Part shown: positions 9,927 to 22,411 of the stretch, piece after piece
How positions within the stretch are numbered: position 1 is the stretch's first letter
Layout: every line of letters begins with the position of its first letter
Assembly (NCBI GenBank): GCA_038503075.1
Contig: JBCAML010000015.1
Span: 124,001-188,000, forward strand
DNA length: 64,000 nt
Source: Gyromitra esculenta
Taxonomy: Eukaryota; Ascomycota; Pezizomycetes; Pezizales; Discinaceae
Direction of reading: 5' to 3'
Notes under the pieces: generated by a model
What the model saw: only the letters and a program-made list of their open reading frames with translations
Told to the model about the DNA's origin: nothing
Database searches by the model: none
Made by a program: the position numbers and the translations under genes

Positions 9927-11866
9927 CTACACCCTTGTTCTAGGAATCCCATGGATGAACTATCATGATGTTCAACTCCACTTCGCTCAAAAACGCATTG
10001 AGTTTAATTCTAAACTCTGCACCACTAATTGTACCCCCCATTTCGCCACCGTAACCGCCCCCTCGATTGTAGCCCCCCCCAAGCTGAATCTATCCTTTAT
10101 CAACACCGCTAGCTTCAGAACTCTCACCCGAAAACATTCCTACCAAGCCTATGCAATGTCGCTGTACAAGATAAATAAAATCATCGATGACAAGACAACC
10201 AAGGAGGAATGGAGAGCGAGAATCCCCACGGAATACCACGACTTTCAAGATATGTTCGATAAAAAGAAATCCCAAGGATTACCCCCACGTCGCTTGTATG
10301 ACCACAAAATACAACTGATGGAAGGAAAAGATGCCCCTTTCGGACCCCTTTATGGAATGTCCCGAGAAGAGCTGATCGTCTTGAAGAAATATATTGAGGA
10401 CAATCTCGAGAAAGGATTTATTCGTGCTAGTTCCTCTCCAGCCGGATCCCCCGTCCTATTCGTCAAAAAAGCTGACGGTTCCCTACGACTCTGTGTGGAT
10501 TACCGAGGCCTTAATGCTATTACTGTTAAGGATCGTTATACCTCTCCCCTCATCCGCGAAACCCTAGACCGGCTTGCAAAAGCACAATGGTATACCAAAC
10601 TAGACCTTCGTGACGGATACCACCAAGTACGCATTGCAGAGGGGGATGAATGGAAGACCGCCTTTCGCACGCGGTATGGCCTTTATGAATACCAGGTTAT
10701 GCCATTCGGTTTAACAAATGCCCCCGGAACATTTCAACGATTTGTGAACGATTGCCTCACGGAATACCTGGATATATTCTGCACCGCCTACCTGGACGAC
10801 ATTCTCATCTATAGCGATACCTTCGCGGAGCATCAGATTCACGTCCGCAAGGTCCTCCAAACTCTTAAAGACAACGACATCCTGCTAAAGCCAGAGAAAT
10901 GCGAGTTTGAGGTACAGACTACTAAGTACCTTGGTCTCATTCTCACCCCTGATGGTATTAAAATGGATGAGGAGAAACTCAAGGCTGTCCGAGAATGGGG
11001 AACACCGAAGAGCGTAAAAGATATCCAGGCATTTTTAGGTTTTGCCAATTTCTATCGTCGGTTCATCCTGGGATTTTCTAAACTTGCTGCCCCTCTTACC
11101 GCCCTCACCAAGAAAGGTATTGCCTTTGAATGGTCTGTCGAAGCCGACATAGCTTTCGAAAACCTCAAACACGCCTTCACCACTGCACCGATCCTTATCC
11201 ATTTCGATCCTGATAAGAAAATTACCGTAGAAACGGATGCCTCAGATTTCGTATCCGGAGGAGTCCTATCGCAGTACGATGATAACGGCATTTTACACCC
11301 AGTAGCTTTCTTCTCGAAGAGGCATTCCCCTGCGGAATGCAACTACGAGATTTACGACAAAGAACTACTGGCAATCATCAGGGTATTCGAAGAATGGCGC
11401 CCGGAACTCGAAGGTTCGAAACATCCTATCGACGTGATCAGTGACCATAAAAACCTTGAGTATTTTATGAGCACCAAGCAACTCAACCGTCGTCAGGCCA
11501 GATGGGCTGAATACCTATCCTGCTTCGATTTCGTGATCACATACCGACTAGGCAAAGAAGGAGGGAAACCGGACGCTTTAACTCGGAGATCGGGAGATCT
11601 CCCCAAGGAAGGGGATGAAAGATTAGCACACCAGAGTCAAGTGGTGCTAAAGAAGGAGAATATTGACCCCAAGATAAGTTTGTTGTCGGCTTCTTTATCA
11701 AATGAAGCCGCTGAATTGGACGCCCCCCTAGAAAAGCTTTTTCTAGAAGGATATATTACTGACAGGTTTCCGGAAAAGATACTCACAGCGCTGAGGAATA
11801 AGGACCAACAGTCAAAGGAGATCAGTTTAAGTGAATGTACCAACGAGAATAACCGATTGTGCTATA

Positions 11867-12275
11867 TCTCACGAATGGCTCCTTCTTAAGCCCTTCAGTA
11901 TCCCTGAAGGTGAGCAGTGCTACTTAAGCGAGGAACCAATACGTTCGAAGAGTGCGGTATAGTCTACAGGTCCTAAGAAGAATATACTTCAAGGCGAAGT
12001 ATCGGCGATGTTTCACAGCGGCAGTGAGGATTCTAAGGTAGAATCGAGATGGAATTATAACAGATACAGCAGAAGTGAAACGAGAACGTTGCTTAGAAGA
12101 AGAAGAAGGAAAGGACAAAGAACGAGCGAAATCCTTCACTTAAATACCCCGCTTTTCTCCGACAAAACCCAATAGCCGATAACACCCGAAATACAATAAC
12201 ATTGTCCTACAACCGAAAAGCACAACAACCATATACTCAAACCCTAACCCTATATCCAATCCTTAATCCGTGAAA
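11867..12275 (-). repeat. Solo LTR type A in E3 pol
   Basis: 409 bp in reverse orientation, TCTCACGAATGG to TTAATCCGTGAAA. It splits the codons before the integrase zinc finger. The junction bases CTATA and GTATC share only the central TAT, so the target duplication is eroded. Confidence 0.87.
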
Positions 12276-13593
12276 GTATCGAGGAAATCTCTACGTACCC
12301 AACTTCGATCCTCTTCGTTTGGAACTCATCAAAAGACATCATGACGCTCCTGCTGCCGGACACCCTGGACGAGATAAAACCTTTGAACTGATCAGTAGAA
12401 CCTTTTACTGGCCAAAGATGAGGGAATCAATCAGCCGCTATGTACGCAACTGCCATATTTGTCAAAAGGCAAAACCCGTCACCCAATGTACTTCAGGAGT
12501 CCTCCGTCCCCTACCTATACCATATCGCCCCTGGCAAGAGGTTTCGATGGACTTCGTGACCGGCCTTCCAGAGTCAAACGGATATGATGCCAGAATGGTA
12601 GTAGTTGACCGACTATCCAAAATGCGACACCTAATTCCCTGTAATACTACCATCAACTCCAGAGATGTAGCTGACCTGTACTTACAACATATTTGGAAAC
12701 TACACGGACTCCCTACCCATGTCACCTCCGATCAAGGCACTCAGTTCACTGCACACTTCTGGAAAGAAGTATGTCAACGCTTAGGCATACAAGCCCGAAT
12801 GTCTACCGCCTTTCATCCAGAAACAGATGGACAGACAGAAAGGTTAAACGCGGTAATGGAACAGTATCTGCGCTCCTATGTCTCATATCAACAAGAAGAC
12901 TGGAGTAAATGGTTACCAATGGCAGAATTCTCTGCTAATAACCAGGAGTCGGCGAGTACGAAGGTATCCCCCTTTTTTGCTAATTACGGCTACCACCCCC
13001 GATTCGATACCTCTCTGGTTCCAACGGTCAATACCCCTCAAAGTCAAGATGCTACTACGTTTGCTAGTCGAATGCAAGAGCTATACGACTATTTAAGGAC
13101 GCAAATTAGGATTGCCCAGGACGTTCAGGAAACTGCTACCAATAAACATAGAACCCCAGCCCCAGCCTATCGAGTTAACGACCCCGTCTTCGTATCAATG
13201 AAGAATGTGAGAACTACAAGGAATACCCGAAAGCTAGACTGGAAATGGATGGGACCTTATTCGGTTAAAAAAGTGATCTTCCCTTTCGCCTATGAAATCG
13301 AGCTACCAACTTCAGTCAAGTATCACCCGGTTTTTCATGTTTCTTTATTGAAACCTGCCCCTAACGACGCTCTCCCTGGCCAATTAATACCTCCCCCAAT
13401 GCCCATTATTGTTAATGACCAGGAAAAGTATTATATCGAGAAAATCTAAGACCACCGTACCCATCAGGGAAAATCGCAATATCTTGTGGAGTGGACGGGC
13501 TATGCTCACCCTACGTGGGAACCTGCCAAAGACCTTAAAGATGCTGTTGCCCTTGATACCTTTCTCGCCCAACAGACAGACCCAATATCTGGT

Positions 13594-14015
13594 TTTCACG
13601 GACGGAACAAAGTAATGGGTTAGGATAAAAGCTGTTGGTAGTTATGAAGGATTTCTTTTGGTATAATGGCTTTGTTGCTCTGTTACGTTTCGGTTGTTGT
13701 CGGATTGTTGATTGTGTCACGGGAAAGCGGGGTATTTAAGTGAAGGATTTTGGTTGTTCTTGTTTTCTTTCCTCTTCTTTCCTTAAGCAACGTTCTCGTT
13801 TACCTTCTACTGTAATTGTCGAAATACTATATCAGTTCTACCTCAGAACTCTCGCTGTCGCTGTTTACTCCGCTGCACTTATCTCGCCTTGAGATAGACC
13901 CTTTGTAGAACTTGTAGAAAACACTGCACTCTTTGAACGTGTTATTACCTCGCTTAAGTAGCACTGCTCACCTTCAGGGATACTGAAGGGCTTAACGAGG
14001 AACATAACCGTGAGA
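13594..14015 (+). repeat. Solo LTR type A at the end of E3 pol
   Basis: 422 bp, TTTCACGGACGG to CATAACCGTGAGA, with a perfect target duplication CTGGT at 13589-13593 and 14016-14020. This insertion fixes the LTR ends of type A unambiguously. Confidence 0.94.
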
Positions 14016-14055
14016 CTGGTGCTCGCAGGAGCTCACGCTTGAAGAGGGGAGCTAC

Positions 14056-14476
14056 TTTCACGGATGAAACCGGGTAATAGGTTAGGACGAAGGGATTGGT
14101 GTTTACAGAGAATTTCCTTGGGTATAATGGCTTTGTTGTTCGGTTACGTTTCGGTTGTGGCCGGGTTGTTGGCTTGTGTTACTGGAAAGCGGGGTATTTA
14201 AGTGAAGGATTTTAGTCGTCTTTGTATTCTTTCTTCTTCTTTCCTTAAGCAACATTCTCGTTTACCTTCTCTTGTAACTGTCAGAATACTATCTCGGTTC
14301 TCCCTCAGAACCCTCGCTGTCGCTGCCCACTCCGCTGCACTTATCTCGCCTTGAGATAGACCCCTCGTAGAACTTGTAGAAACACTGCACTCCTCGAACG
14401 TGTTAGCACCTTGTTTAAGTAGCACTGCTCACCTTCAGGGATACTGAAGGGCTTAACGAGGGACTGAACCGTGAGA
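14056..14476 (+). repeat. E3 3' LTR (type A) with reference RNA hairpins
   Basis: 421 bp. Landmarks: TATTTAAG at 14195, predicted transcript start motif AAGCAAC at 14247, hairpin 1 at 14296-14312 (loop CCCTC), hairpin 2 at 14342-14358 (loop GCCTT), hairpin 3 with outer stem TTAAG/CTTAA at 14415-14456 (loop GGATA). The LTR ends 20 bases after hairpin 3. Confidence 0.93.
14296..14456 (+). other. Conserved RNA hairpin array in the LTR
   Basis: Three predicted stem-loops in the transcribed part of the LTR. Loops and linkers (ACCTC or CCCTC; GCCTT; GGATA; the bulge TAGCACTGCTCA) stay constant among copies. The stems change by paired substitutions, for example GGTTCT/AGAACC, GATTCT/AGAATC and AGTTCT/AGAACT for hairpin 1. 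Type B LTRs keep the first and third loops with different stems. The array lies between the predicted RNA 5' end and the primer site, so a role in self-priming or packaging is an inference. Confidence 0.7.
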
Positions 14477-15602
14477 TATGGTCCCATCCATTTCCAGTCC
14501 AGTTTCCTAGCATTGTGTGTGGTCCTGATGTTCTTCATTGACACGAAAACATGATCGTTGACTTGGTAAGCCGGGGCTGGCGTACGGTGTTTATTCGTCG
14601 CGGTTTCCTGGATATCTTGGGCGGCTCTTATCTGCGTTCGTAGATAGTCATAGAGTTCCTGCATAGTCTGGCTAAATGAGGCAGCATCTAAACTCTGAGG
14701 ACTAGTTGTAGTTGGAAGGAGCGTTGTATCAAAACGAGGATGGTACCCATAGTTAGCGAAAAAAGGGGAGACTTTAGTACTAGCCGACTCATAGTTATTC
14801 GCAGAGAACTCAGCCATTGGCAACCATTTGCTCCAGTCTTCCTGTTGATAGGATACATAGGAACGTAGGTATTGCTCCATAACAGTGTTTAACCGTTCAG
14901 TTTGCCCATCGGTCTCAGGGTGAAAGGCTGTTGACATCCGAGTTTGAATTCCGAGTCGTTGGCAAAGAGCTTTCCAAAAGTGGGCTGTGAATTGAGTTCC
15001 TTGATCCGACGTCACATGCGTGGGTAAACCATGGAGTTTCCAGACATGTTGTAGGTAGAGATCAGCAACGTCTCGAGAATTGACCGTAGTATTACACGGG
15101 ATTAGATGTCGCATTTTCGATAGACGATCAACAACTACCATTATAGCATCATAACCATCTGATTCCGGGAGGCCAGTAACAAAGTCCATTGAGATCTCTT
15201 GCCAGGGACGGTTTGGAATAGGTAGAGGACGAAGGACGCCCTGGGTACGTTGAGTTGCGGGTTTTGCTTTTTGGCAGATATGACAGTTACGAACATATCT
15301 GCTGATTGATTCCCGCATCTTGGGCCAGTAAAAACCCCAAGAGAGGAGTTCGAAAGTCTTGTCTCGTCCTGGATGTCCTGCTGCTGGTATATCATGGTGC
15401 CTTCGGATGAGTTCCAGTCTGAGAGGGTTAAAATCAGGAACGTAAAAGCATTCCTGATAACACAAGAGGCCTTGACTATTGCTGCATTTGCTCAGGGAGA
15501 TCTCTTTTGACTGTTGTTCTCCGTTTTCCAGTGCTATGAGTATCTTTTTTGGGAATTTATCAGCGTTATAGCCTTTTTGAAAGATTTCTAAAAGGGGGGC
15601 GT

Positions 15603-16423
15603 TTTCATGGATTGACTTAGGAAATGAACCGTGGTCTGGTCGCTGGTTGCATGGTGGTTTGAATGGTTGTACAATCTCTTTGTTGTTCGGTTATCTTTCA
15701 GGTATAGGATTTTACTAAGAAAAGTGGGGTATTTAAGCGATGGATTTCGGTCGTTCTTGTTCTTCTTGTTCTTTCTTTCTTAAGCAACGTTCTCGTTTCA
15801 CTTCTCTTGTATCAAGTTATAATCTCACTTCGATTCTACTTCAGAATCCTCGCTGTCACTGTGAACCACCGCAGATACTCTCAAGGAGCGGGTTTCTTGT
15901 CAAGCTCTCGAGTATCCCTCGAGATGAGCAGTGCTACTTGAGTAGGAAACCAACAGCGAGAGTGTGTACGGAGATTCTACAGGCTCTACGAGGAGGTCAA
16001 GTTATGATGACTTGAGGACAGCGACAGCGATAGGTTACGAGGTGTAACCGAGGATTGTATTGTGAAATACACGAGTAGACTATAGAAGACGTTGCTTAAG
16101 GAAAGAAGAAGAAAAAGCGCAACAAGAGGGGAATTCCCTTCGCTTATATACTACATTTCAACTCTTCCGATGACAAAGACTTGACTCATGATAACAGAAA
16201 CCCAAAGAAACGAAAGGAACACCGATATGACACAACAACCACTAACCCCTGTTTCTAACCAGCCAACGAAACATCCATCCATGAAAGATACTTCGCCTTG
16301 AAGTATATCCATCGTAGGACCTGTAAAACCCCGCACTCTTTGAACGAGTTGATACCTCGCTTAAGTAGCACTGCTTACCTTCAGGGATACCGAAGAGCTT
16401 AACTGAGGAACTCAACCGTGAGA
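15603..16423 (+). repeat. E4 5' LTR (type A), split by a solo LTR-B
   Basis: Joined from 15603-15878 and 16292-16423. Begins TTTCATGGATTGAC, ends CTCAACCGTGAGA. Hairpin 2 has the variant stem ATACTTC/GAAGTAT with the same GCCTT loop. Confidence 0.91.
15879..16286 (-). repeat. Solo LTR type B in E4 5' LTR
   Basis: 408 bp, target duplication GATAC at 15874-15878 and 16287-16291. It is almost identical to the solo LTR-B at 31884-32291, which indicates recent movement of the B family. Confidence 0.93.
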
Positions 16424-16434
16424 TTACGTTGCTT
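16424..16434 (+). other. E4 primer binding site, self-complementary type
   Basis: TTACGTTGCTT immediately after the LTR; the complement AAGCAACGT is present in the E4 5' LTR near 15783. Confidence 0.7.
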
Positions 16435-16618
16435 CATCATCTACACCTCCTACTCGACACCCCTACATGGAAATTCTTGGTTGGATTCGCCAATCCATCC
16501 TACAAATCTTTCCTTGTTTGACGCCGCGAAAACCCAAAACTCTCGCCGAAACCACTCCTAAGTGGCTTGACCAACATTACCTACGCACCAACTCCCTTCC
16601 GTGCGATCAGCCAAGGTT

Positions 16619-17919
16619 ATGAGCTCTCCCGCCCCCGCTGTCTCCTCCTCCGAAGGAGTCACTGTTGCTACACAACGCTTCCCCACAAAAGAAGCATTCG
16701 CCCAAGCCTATCGAGAGAACCCCGTCGAACTATATAATCAACTACAGGACCTCAATCAGGCTTTAGAAGATCAGATTGATGCCCTTCAGGAAAGTACGCA
16801 GGAGTTGGAGATAAAACTCACGACTGCGAAAATTCAAGGGGATAATGCTACAAGACACGCCATGCAACAAGACCAGCGAGTCACCGAAGCAGCTGATCTT
16901 ATTGCCAGACTGCGCCAAGAGCGAAACGAAGCTCGAGCCACCATTCAAGCACCCCCTGCTCCACCAAATCTCAGCGCCACCCCGCTCCAACAACGTCCCA
17001 CCGCTCGGAGCGAATGCCAGACCCCGAAAAGTTCGATGGATCGAGCCAAACTCCCGGGATTCATCCTACAGCTGCGCTCTAAGCTCATGGTCAACCGAGA
17101 CCACTTTGCAAATGAGACTACAATGATCCTTTATACCATCAATCGACTAGAAGGAGCAGCTCTGGAACAAGTCCGCCACACGGTTTTCCCTTCCGGCCTT
17201 ACCACCTGGACTAGTGCTGAACAATTGATCACTGCACTGGAAAGGGCATTCGGAGACCCCGACCCCACCGGCACCGCCCGACGAGAACTACACCAGCTCT
17301 GTCAGGGCAAACGAGACTTTTCAGCTTACCTAGCAGACTTTCAGAGGATCATGGGACAACTTAATTTCGATGAAAACTCGAAAATGGATGCCCTCGAACA
17401 TGGCATGTCCGAAGAATTGAAAGAAGCCATGGTTTTCGCCCCTGCCGTCCCCACAAACCTCAACGATACAATCCTCACTCTTACCAGGATGGACAACCGT
17501 ATCCGAGCTCGCAAGGCACAAAAGCGAGGAATAGCGTGATACGATAGGACAATTCAGCGCCCCGGTTTCACTCCTGCATCCTCATTCACCCCCGGAGGAC
17601 TGGCCCCTATGGACCTATCCTTCGGTCACACTAGCAATACCTCTCGCCCCTCGGGACCAAAGATATACAATGGTTAATGGAAGGAGGAAGTTATCCGAAG
17701 AAGAAAAACAGTGGCACCGTTCCACTGGGAAATGCATGTTCTGCGCGGCCCCAGACCACTCATACGCCAACTGCCCCTCGGCTCGCAAGCCCACGATGAG
17801 GGAGCCCTTCTACCACCAGCCCCCACACACCCGCCGCCTCCTCGCTCCCACCGCCACCTCTTCCCCCTCAGTTCTTTGCGTTAGAATCAGCAGACTCCTC
17901 CAACGAGTCTTTAAACTAG
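16619..17919 (+). pseudogene. E4 gag, frameshifted
   Basis: Starts at ATG 16619 (MSSPAPAVSSSEG). It has the same layout as the E3 Gag. A pair of compensating indels around 16985-17040 replaces the conserved SERMPDP region with out-of-frame residues, then the capsid region resumes. A further frameshift near 17525 leads to a stop at 17537-17539. The zinc knuckle is read in another frame (17670 onward). The stop TAG following the heptamer is at 17917-17919. Confidence 0.87.
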
Positions 17920-17954
17920 TCCAACCAAGGCTGACCAGTGACCCTGCCTTGGTT
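17910..17954 (+). promoter_or_regulatory. E4 gag-pol -1 frameshift signal
   Basis: TTTAAAC 17910-17916, TAG 17917-17919, then stem AACCAAGG (17923-17930) with CCTTGGTT (17947-17954). Sequence and spacing are identical to E3. Confidence 0.78.
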
Positions 17955-19175
17955 CCCATTTTTTTACCTTTGTCGGTTTTTTCTATTTCTGGTTTTTCAG
18001 TGTCGGATATGTGTGTGGAGGACCAATTGGATGGGGAACATTTCGTTATTTCATGTAACATTTCCGATAACAATAAAATTATTAAAACTCACGCACTATT
18101 GGACACTGGAGCCTCAGGATTCGCCTTCATTGATAAAGACTTTGCGAGTCACCATTCCCTACCTCTATTTCCTCTAAAAAATCCCCGACAACTGGAAGTG
18201 ATTGATGGTCACCCAGTTTCGTCAGGGGACATCACTCATATTGCTAATATTAACCTCGCCATTCAACAACACCAGGAACAAGCCCCCTGCTTTGTCACCC
18301 AACTAGGACATTACCCCCTCGTTCTAGGAATCCCATGGATGAACTACCATGATGTTCAACTCTGTTTCGCCCAAAAACGCATTGAGTTTAATTCTAAACT
18401 CTGCACAACCCACTGTGCCCCCCGTTCCACTACTGTCTCCGTCCCCTCAATTGCAGCTCCTCCCAAACTAAATCTATCCTTTATTGGTGCCGCTAGTTTC
18501 TGGACCCTCACCCGAAAACGTACCTTCCAGGCCTACGCCATGTCGCTATATGAGATTAACAAGACCATTGACGACAAGACAACCAAAGAGGAATGGAAAG
18601 CAAGAATCCCTGCGGAATACCACGATTTCCTGGATATGTTTGACAAGCGCAAAGCTCAAGGACTTCCCTCTCGCTGATCTTATGACTACCGTATACAACT
18701 ACAGGAAGGAAAACACACCCCCTTCGGGCCTCTTTATGGAATGTCTCGAGAAGAACTCATTGTGCTAAAAAAAATACATTGAGGATAACCTCGAAAAAGG
18801 ATTCATTCGTGCAAGTTCTTCTCCGGCAGGATCCCCCGTGCTCTTCGTCAAAAAAGCTGATGGGTCTTTACGACTGTGCGTGGACTATCGTGGCCTCAAT
18901 GCGATCACTGTCAAAGATCGCTATACATCGCCCCTCATCCGAGAAACTCTGGATCGCCTAGCAAAAGCACAATGGTACACCAAGCTAGACGCCGTGATGG
19001 ATACCACCAAGTGCGCATTGCGGAGGAGATGAATGGACAACCGCTTTCCGCACCCGGTACGGACCTTACGAGTACCAGGTTATGCCATGTGGCTTAACTA
19101 ACGCCCCTGGAACATGCCAACGCTTTGTAAACGATTGTCTCACCGAATACCTGGATATCTTACTGTACTGCAGAC

Positions 19176-19618
19176 TTTCATGGATTGACTTAGGAAAGGA
19201 ATCGTGGTTTGGTTGCTGGTTTCGTTATTGTTTGATGGTTGTATAAGTTCTTTGCTGTTCGGGTATATTTGGGTTATCGGGATAATGTCTTTGTGTTTTG
19301 GTTGTTATCGGGTTGTTGTTGGTGTTACTGTAAAAGCGGGGTATTTAAGTGAAGGATTTTGGTCGTTCATGTTTTCCTTTCTCTTCTTTCCTTAAGCAAC
19401 GTTCTCGTTTTACTTCTGCTGTATTCGTCCAATACTATCTCGGTTCTACCTCTGAACCTTCGCTGTCGCTGTCCACTTCACTGCACTTATCTCGCCTTGA
19501 GATAGACCCTAGAACACTGAGAAACGTCGCGTACCTTGAACGTGTTGTTTACCTCACTTAAGTAGCACTGCTTACTTTCAGGGATACTGAAAGGCTTAAC
19601 GAGGACTCAACCGTGAGA
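19176..19618 (+). repeat. Solo LTR type A in E4 RT
   Basis: 443 bp, TTTCATGGATTGAC to CTCAACCGTGAGA. Junctions CAGAC (19171-19175) and CATAC (19619-19623) look like a duplication with one change. Hairpin 3 has CTTTCAG/CTGAAAG, another paired substitution. Confidence 0.87.
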
Positions 19619-21283
19619 CATACCAGACGATATTCTCATCTACAGCGACACTTTCGCCAAACACCAGATCCACGTCCGCAAGGTCCTCCAAACCCTCAAG
19701 AATAACGACATTTTGCTAAAACCGGAGAAATGCGAGTTCGAGGTTCAGACTACTAAATACCTCGGTCTCATTCTTACTCCTAATGGCATCATGATGGACG
19801 AGGAGAAACTCAAAGCCGTACAGGAGTGGGGAACGCCGAAAAGTGTGAAAGACGTCCAAGCCTTCCTGGGTTTCGCTAATTTTTACCTTCGATTCATCCT
19901 GGGATTTTCTAAACTTGCTGCCCCGCTTAATGCCCTCACCAGGAAAGGCATCCCCTTTGAATGGTCTGTCAAAGCTGATATAGCGTTTGAAAACCTCAAG
20001 CATGCCTTTACCACTGCCCCTATCCTTATCCACTTCAACCCCGATAAAAAGATCATCGTGGAAACAGACGCCTCGGATTTTGTGTCCGGGGGAGTTCTGT
20101 ACCAGTACGACGACAATGGTATCCTGCACCCAGTGGCTTTCTTCTCGAAGAAGCATTCCCCCGCGGAATGCAACTACGAGATTTATGACAAGGAACTATT
20201 AGCCATCATACGTGTCTTCGAGGAATGGCGCTCCGAGCTTGAAGGATCAAAGCACCCAATCGACGTGATTAGCGACCATAAAAATCTCGAGTACTTCATG
20301 AGTACCAAGCAACTTAATCGACGCCAAGCCAGATGAACCGAATATTTGTCTCGCTTCGATTTTGTGATCACGTATCGACCAGGAAGTCAAGGAGGAAAGC
20401 CCGATGCACTTACTAGAAGATCAGGAGATCTCCCCAAGGAAGGAGATGAAAGATTGGCCCATCAGAGCCAAGTGGTGTTAAAAAAGGAGAACATTGATCC
20501 TAAGCTAAGTTTGTTGTCGGCTTCTTTGTCAAATGAAGCCGCTGAACTGGACGCACCCTTAGAAAAACTCTTCCTAGAAGGATATACCGCTGACAAGTTT
20601 CCTGAGAAGATCCTCCTAGCGTTAAGAAATAAGGACCAACAATCCAAGGAGATTACCTTAAGCGAGTGCAAGGAAGAAAACGGAAAACTCTATTATCGAG
20701 ACTGTATTTACGTTCAGACTTTCTTTCCTCCGTCTTGAATTAATCAAAAGCACCATGATATCATGCTGCAGGCCATCCAGGACGGAATAAGACCTTCGAA
20801 CTCCTTGCTAGAAGGTTTTATTGGCCCAAGATGAGAGAGTTGATCAGTAAATATGTCCGTAACTGTCACATCTGCCAGAAGGCAAAACCGGCTACCCAAC
20901 GCACTCAAGGAGTTCTCCGCCCCCTACCTATTCCTAACCGCCCATGGCAAGAAATCTCTATGGATTTCGTCACCGGCCTCCCCAAATTGAATGGCTATGA
21001 TGCCATTATGGTAGTAGTCGACCGACTGTCCAAAATGCACCACCTTATCCCTTGTAATACTACCATCAACTCCAGAGATGTAGCTGACTTATACCCACAA
21101 CATGTCTGGAAATTACATGGACTACCAACGCATATTACATCGGATCGAGGCACCCAATTCACTGCACATTTTTGGAAAGAGTTATGTCAGCGCCTCGGAA
21201 TTCAAGCCAGAATGTCCACTGCCTTCCATCCTGAAACAGACGGACAAACGGAAAGACTAAACGCGGTTATGGAGCAGTATCTT

Positions 21284-21676
21284 TCTCGCGGTTATGTTCA
21301 TCGTTAAAGCCCTTCAGTATCCTGAAGGTGAGCGGTCTTCTTAAGCGAGGTAATAACACGTTCAAAGAGTGCGGTGTTTTCTACAAGTTCTACAGGGTGT
21401 CTATCTCAAGGCGAGATAAGTGCAGCGGAGTAAACGGCGACAGCGGGAGTTCGAGTAGTTCGACAATTACAGGAGAAGGTAAACGAGAACGTTGCTTAGA
21501 GAAGAAAAGAAGAGAACAACAAAACCACCCTCCTTATATACCCTGCTTTCTCCTATCCATAACTCGTAACCGAACATAACTGACAAAGCAAAGACATTAT
21601 TAACAAAAGAACCCATGACCTGTGAACATTACTTCTAACCGAAACCTAACCCATTATCCTTCTTCATCCGTGAAAA
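21284..21676 (-). repeat. Solo LTR type A in E4 integrase
   Basis: 393 bp in reverse orientation, TCTCGCGGTTATG to CATCCGTGAAA. It interrupts the codons for EQYLRSYV after the DDE core. The duplication is eroded. Confidence 0.83.
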
Positions 21677-22411
21677 GTACCTGCGATCTTATGTGTCCTA
21701 TCAAAAGGAAGACTAGAGTAACTGGTTACCTATGGCCGAGTTCTCAGCAAATAACCAGGAATCTGCTAGTCTTAAGGTTTTTAAGTTTTTTGCTAACTAT
21801 GGCTACCACGCTCGACGATACTACTCTCCTCCCAACCCAAGCAACCCCTCAAAGCCTAGATGCTGCCTCGTTTAGTCAAACCATGCAGGAGCTCTATAAT
21901 TACCTCCGGACTCAGATAAGAACAGCCCAGGATATCAGGAAAGCACGAATAGACACCATACCCATTCGAAGATCAAGTCTTCGTTTCAATGAAGAATATT
22001 AGAACTATCCATAATGCTAGAAAGCTAGATTGGAAATGGATGGGACCTTAGATTAAGAAGATGGTCTCGCTGCTATGAAGTTGACCTTCGCCCTCGGTTA
22101 AAGTACCATCCTGTTTACCATGTTTCTTTACTGAAACCTGTGGCCCATGACGCTCTCCCAGGACAAAGCATTCCTCCACCGGCGCCTGTTATTGTCAATG
22201 ACCAAGAAGAATATTACATCGAGAAAATCTTGGATCAACGAACGTATCGTAAACAACAACAATACCTCGTTGAATGGACCGGTTATGCCCACCCTACGCA
22301 GGAACCCGCTGAGGACCTTGCAGATATTTCGGCACTGGAAATGTTCCTAGCTATCCCGACGTTGGCTACTCTTAGTGTTCGCAGGAGGCTCGCGGCTTGA
22401 AGGGGAGCTAC

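Larger units (their letters stand above)
9099..14077 (+). pseudogene. E3 pol, split by three solo LTRs
   Basis: Entered by -1 frameshift. The protease (ETGASGFAF, with Glu where relatives have Asp) is in 9138-9503. After a solo LTR, 9927-11866 encodes the linker, RT ([16 protein letters not shown]), RNase H ([21 protein letters not shown]) and the connection. After a second solo LTR, 12276-13446 encodes the integrase HHCC finger, the D,D,E core and GPY/F. TAA at 13447-13449 interrupts the chromodomain (YLVEWTGYAHPTWEP), and the third solo LTR sits five codons further on. The frame finally runs through the purine tract to TAA 14075-14077 in the 3' LTR. The Asp-to-Glu change in the protease active site is notable. 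Confidence 0.9.
7331..14476 (+). mobile_element. E3: youngest full-length chromovirus, inserted in E2 pol
   Basis: The 5' LTR is 7331-7751 and the 3' LTR 14056-14476, both 421 bp with about six differences. Target duplication TATGG is at 7326-7330 and 14477-14481. Three solo LTR-A copies lie inside (9504-9926, 11867-12275, 13594-14015). Without them the element is about 5.88 kb. Primer site ACGTTGCTT is at 7754-7762 and the purine tract GAAGAGGGGA at 14041-14050. The low LTR divergence makes it the most recent of the four. Confidence 0.94.
17910..22400 (+). pseudogene. E4 pol, heavily degraded
   Basis: The protease (DTGASGFAF) and linker are open to TGA 18675-18677, which stands where relatives have an Arg CGA codon. 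RT continues with frameshifts (18838-19097). A solo LTR splits it at 19176, just upstream of the YLDD coding segment; RT and RNase H follow at 19713-20336 and 20346-20738. A frameshift precedes the integrase (20831-21307), which is then cut by a solo LTR. The chromodomain (22140-22400) is recognisable but the GPY/F region is scrambled. This is the most decayed pol of the four. Confidence 0.87.
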
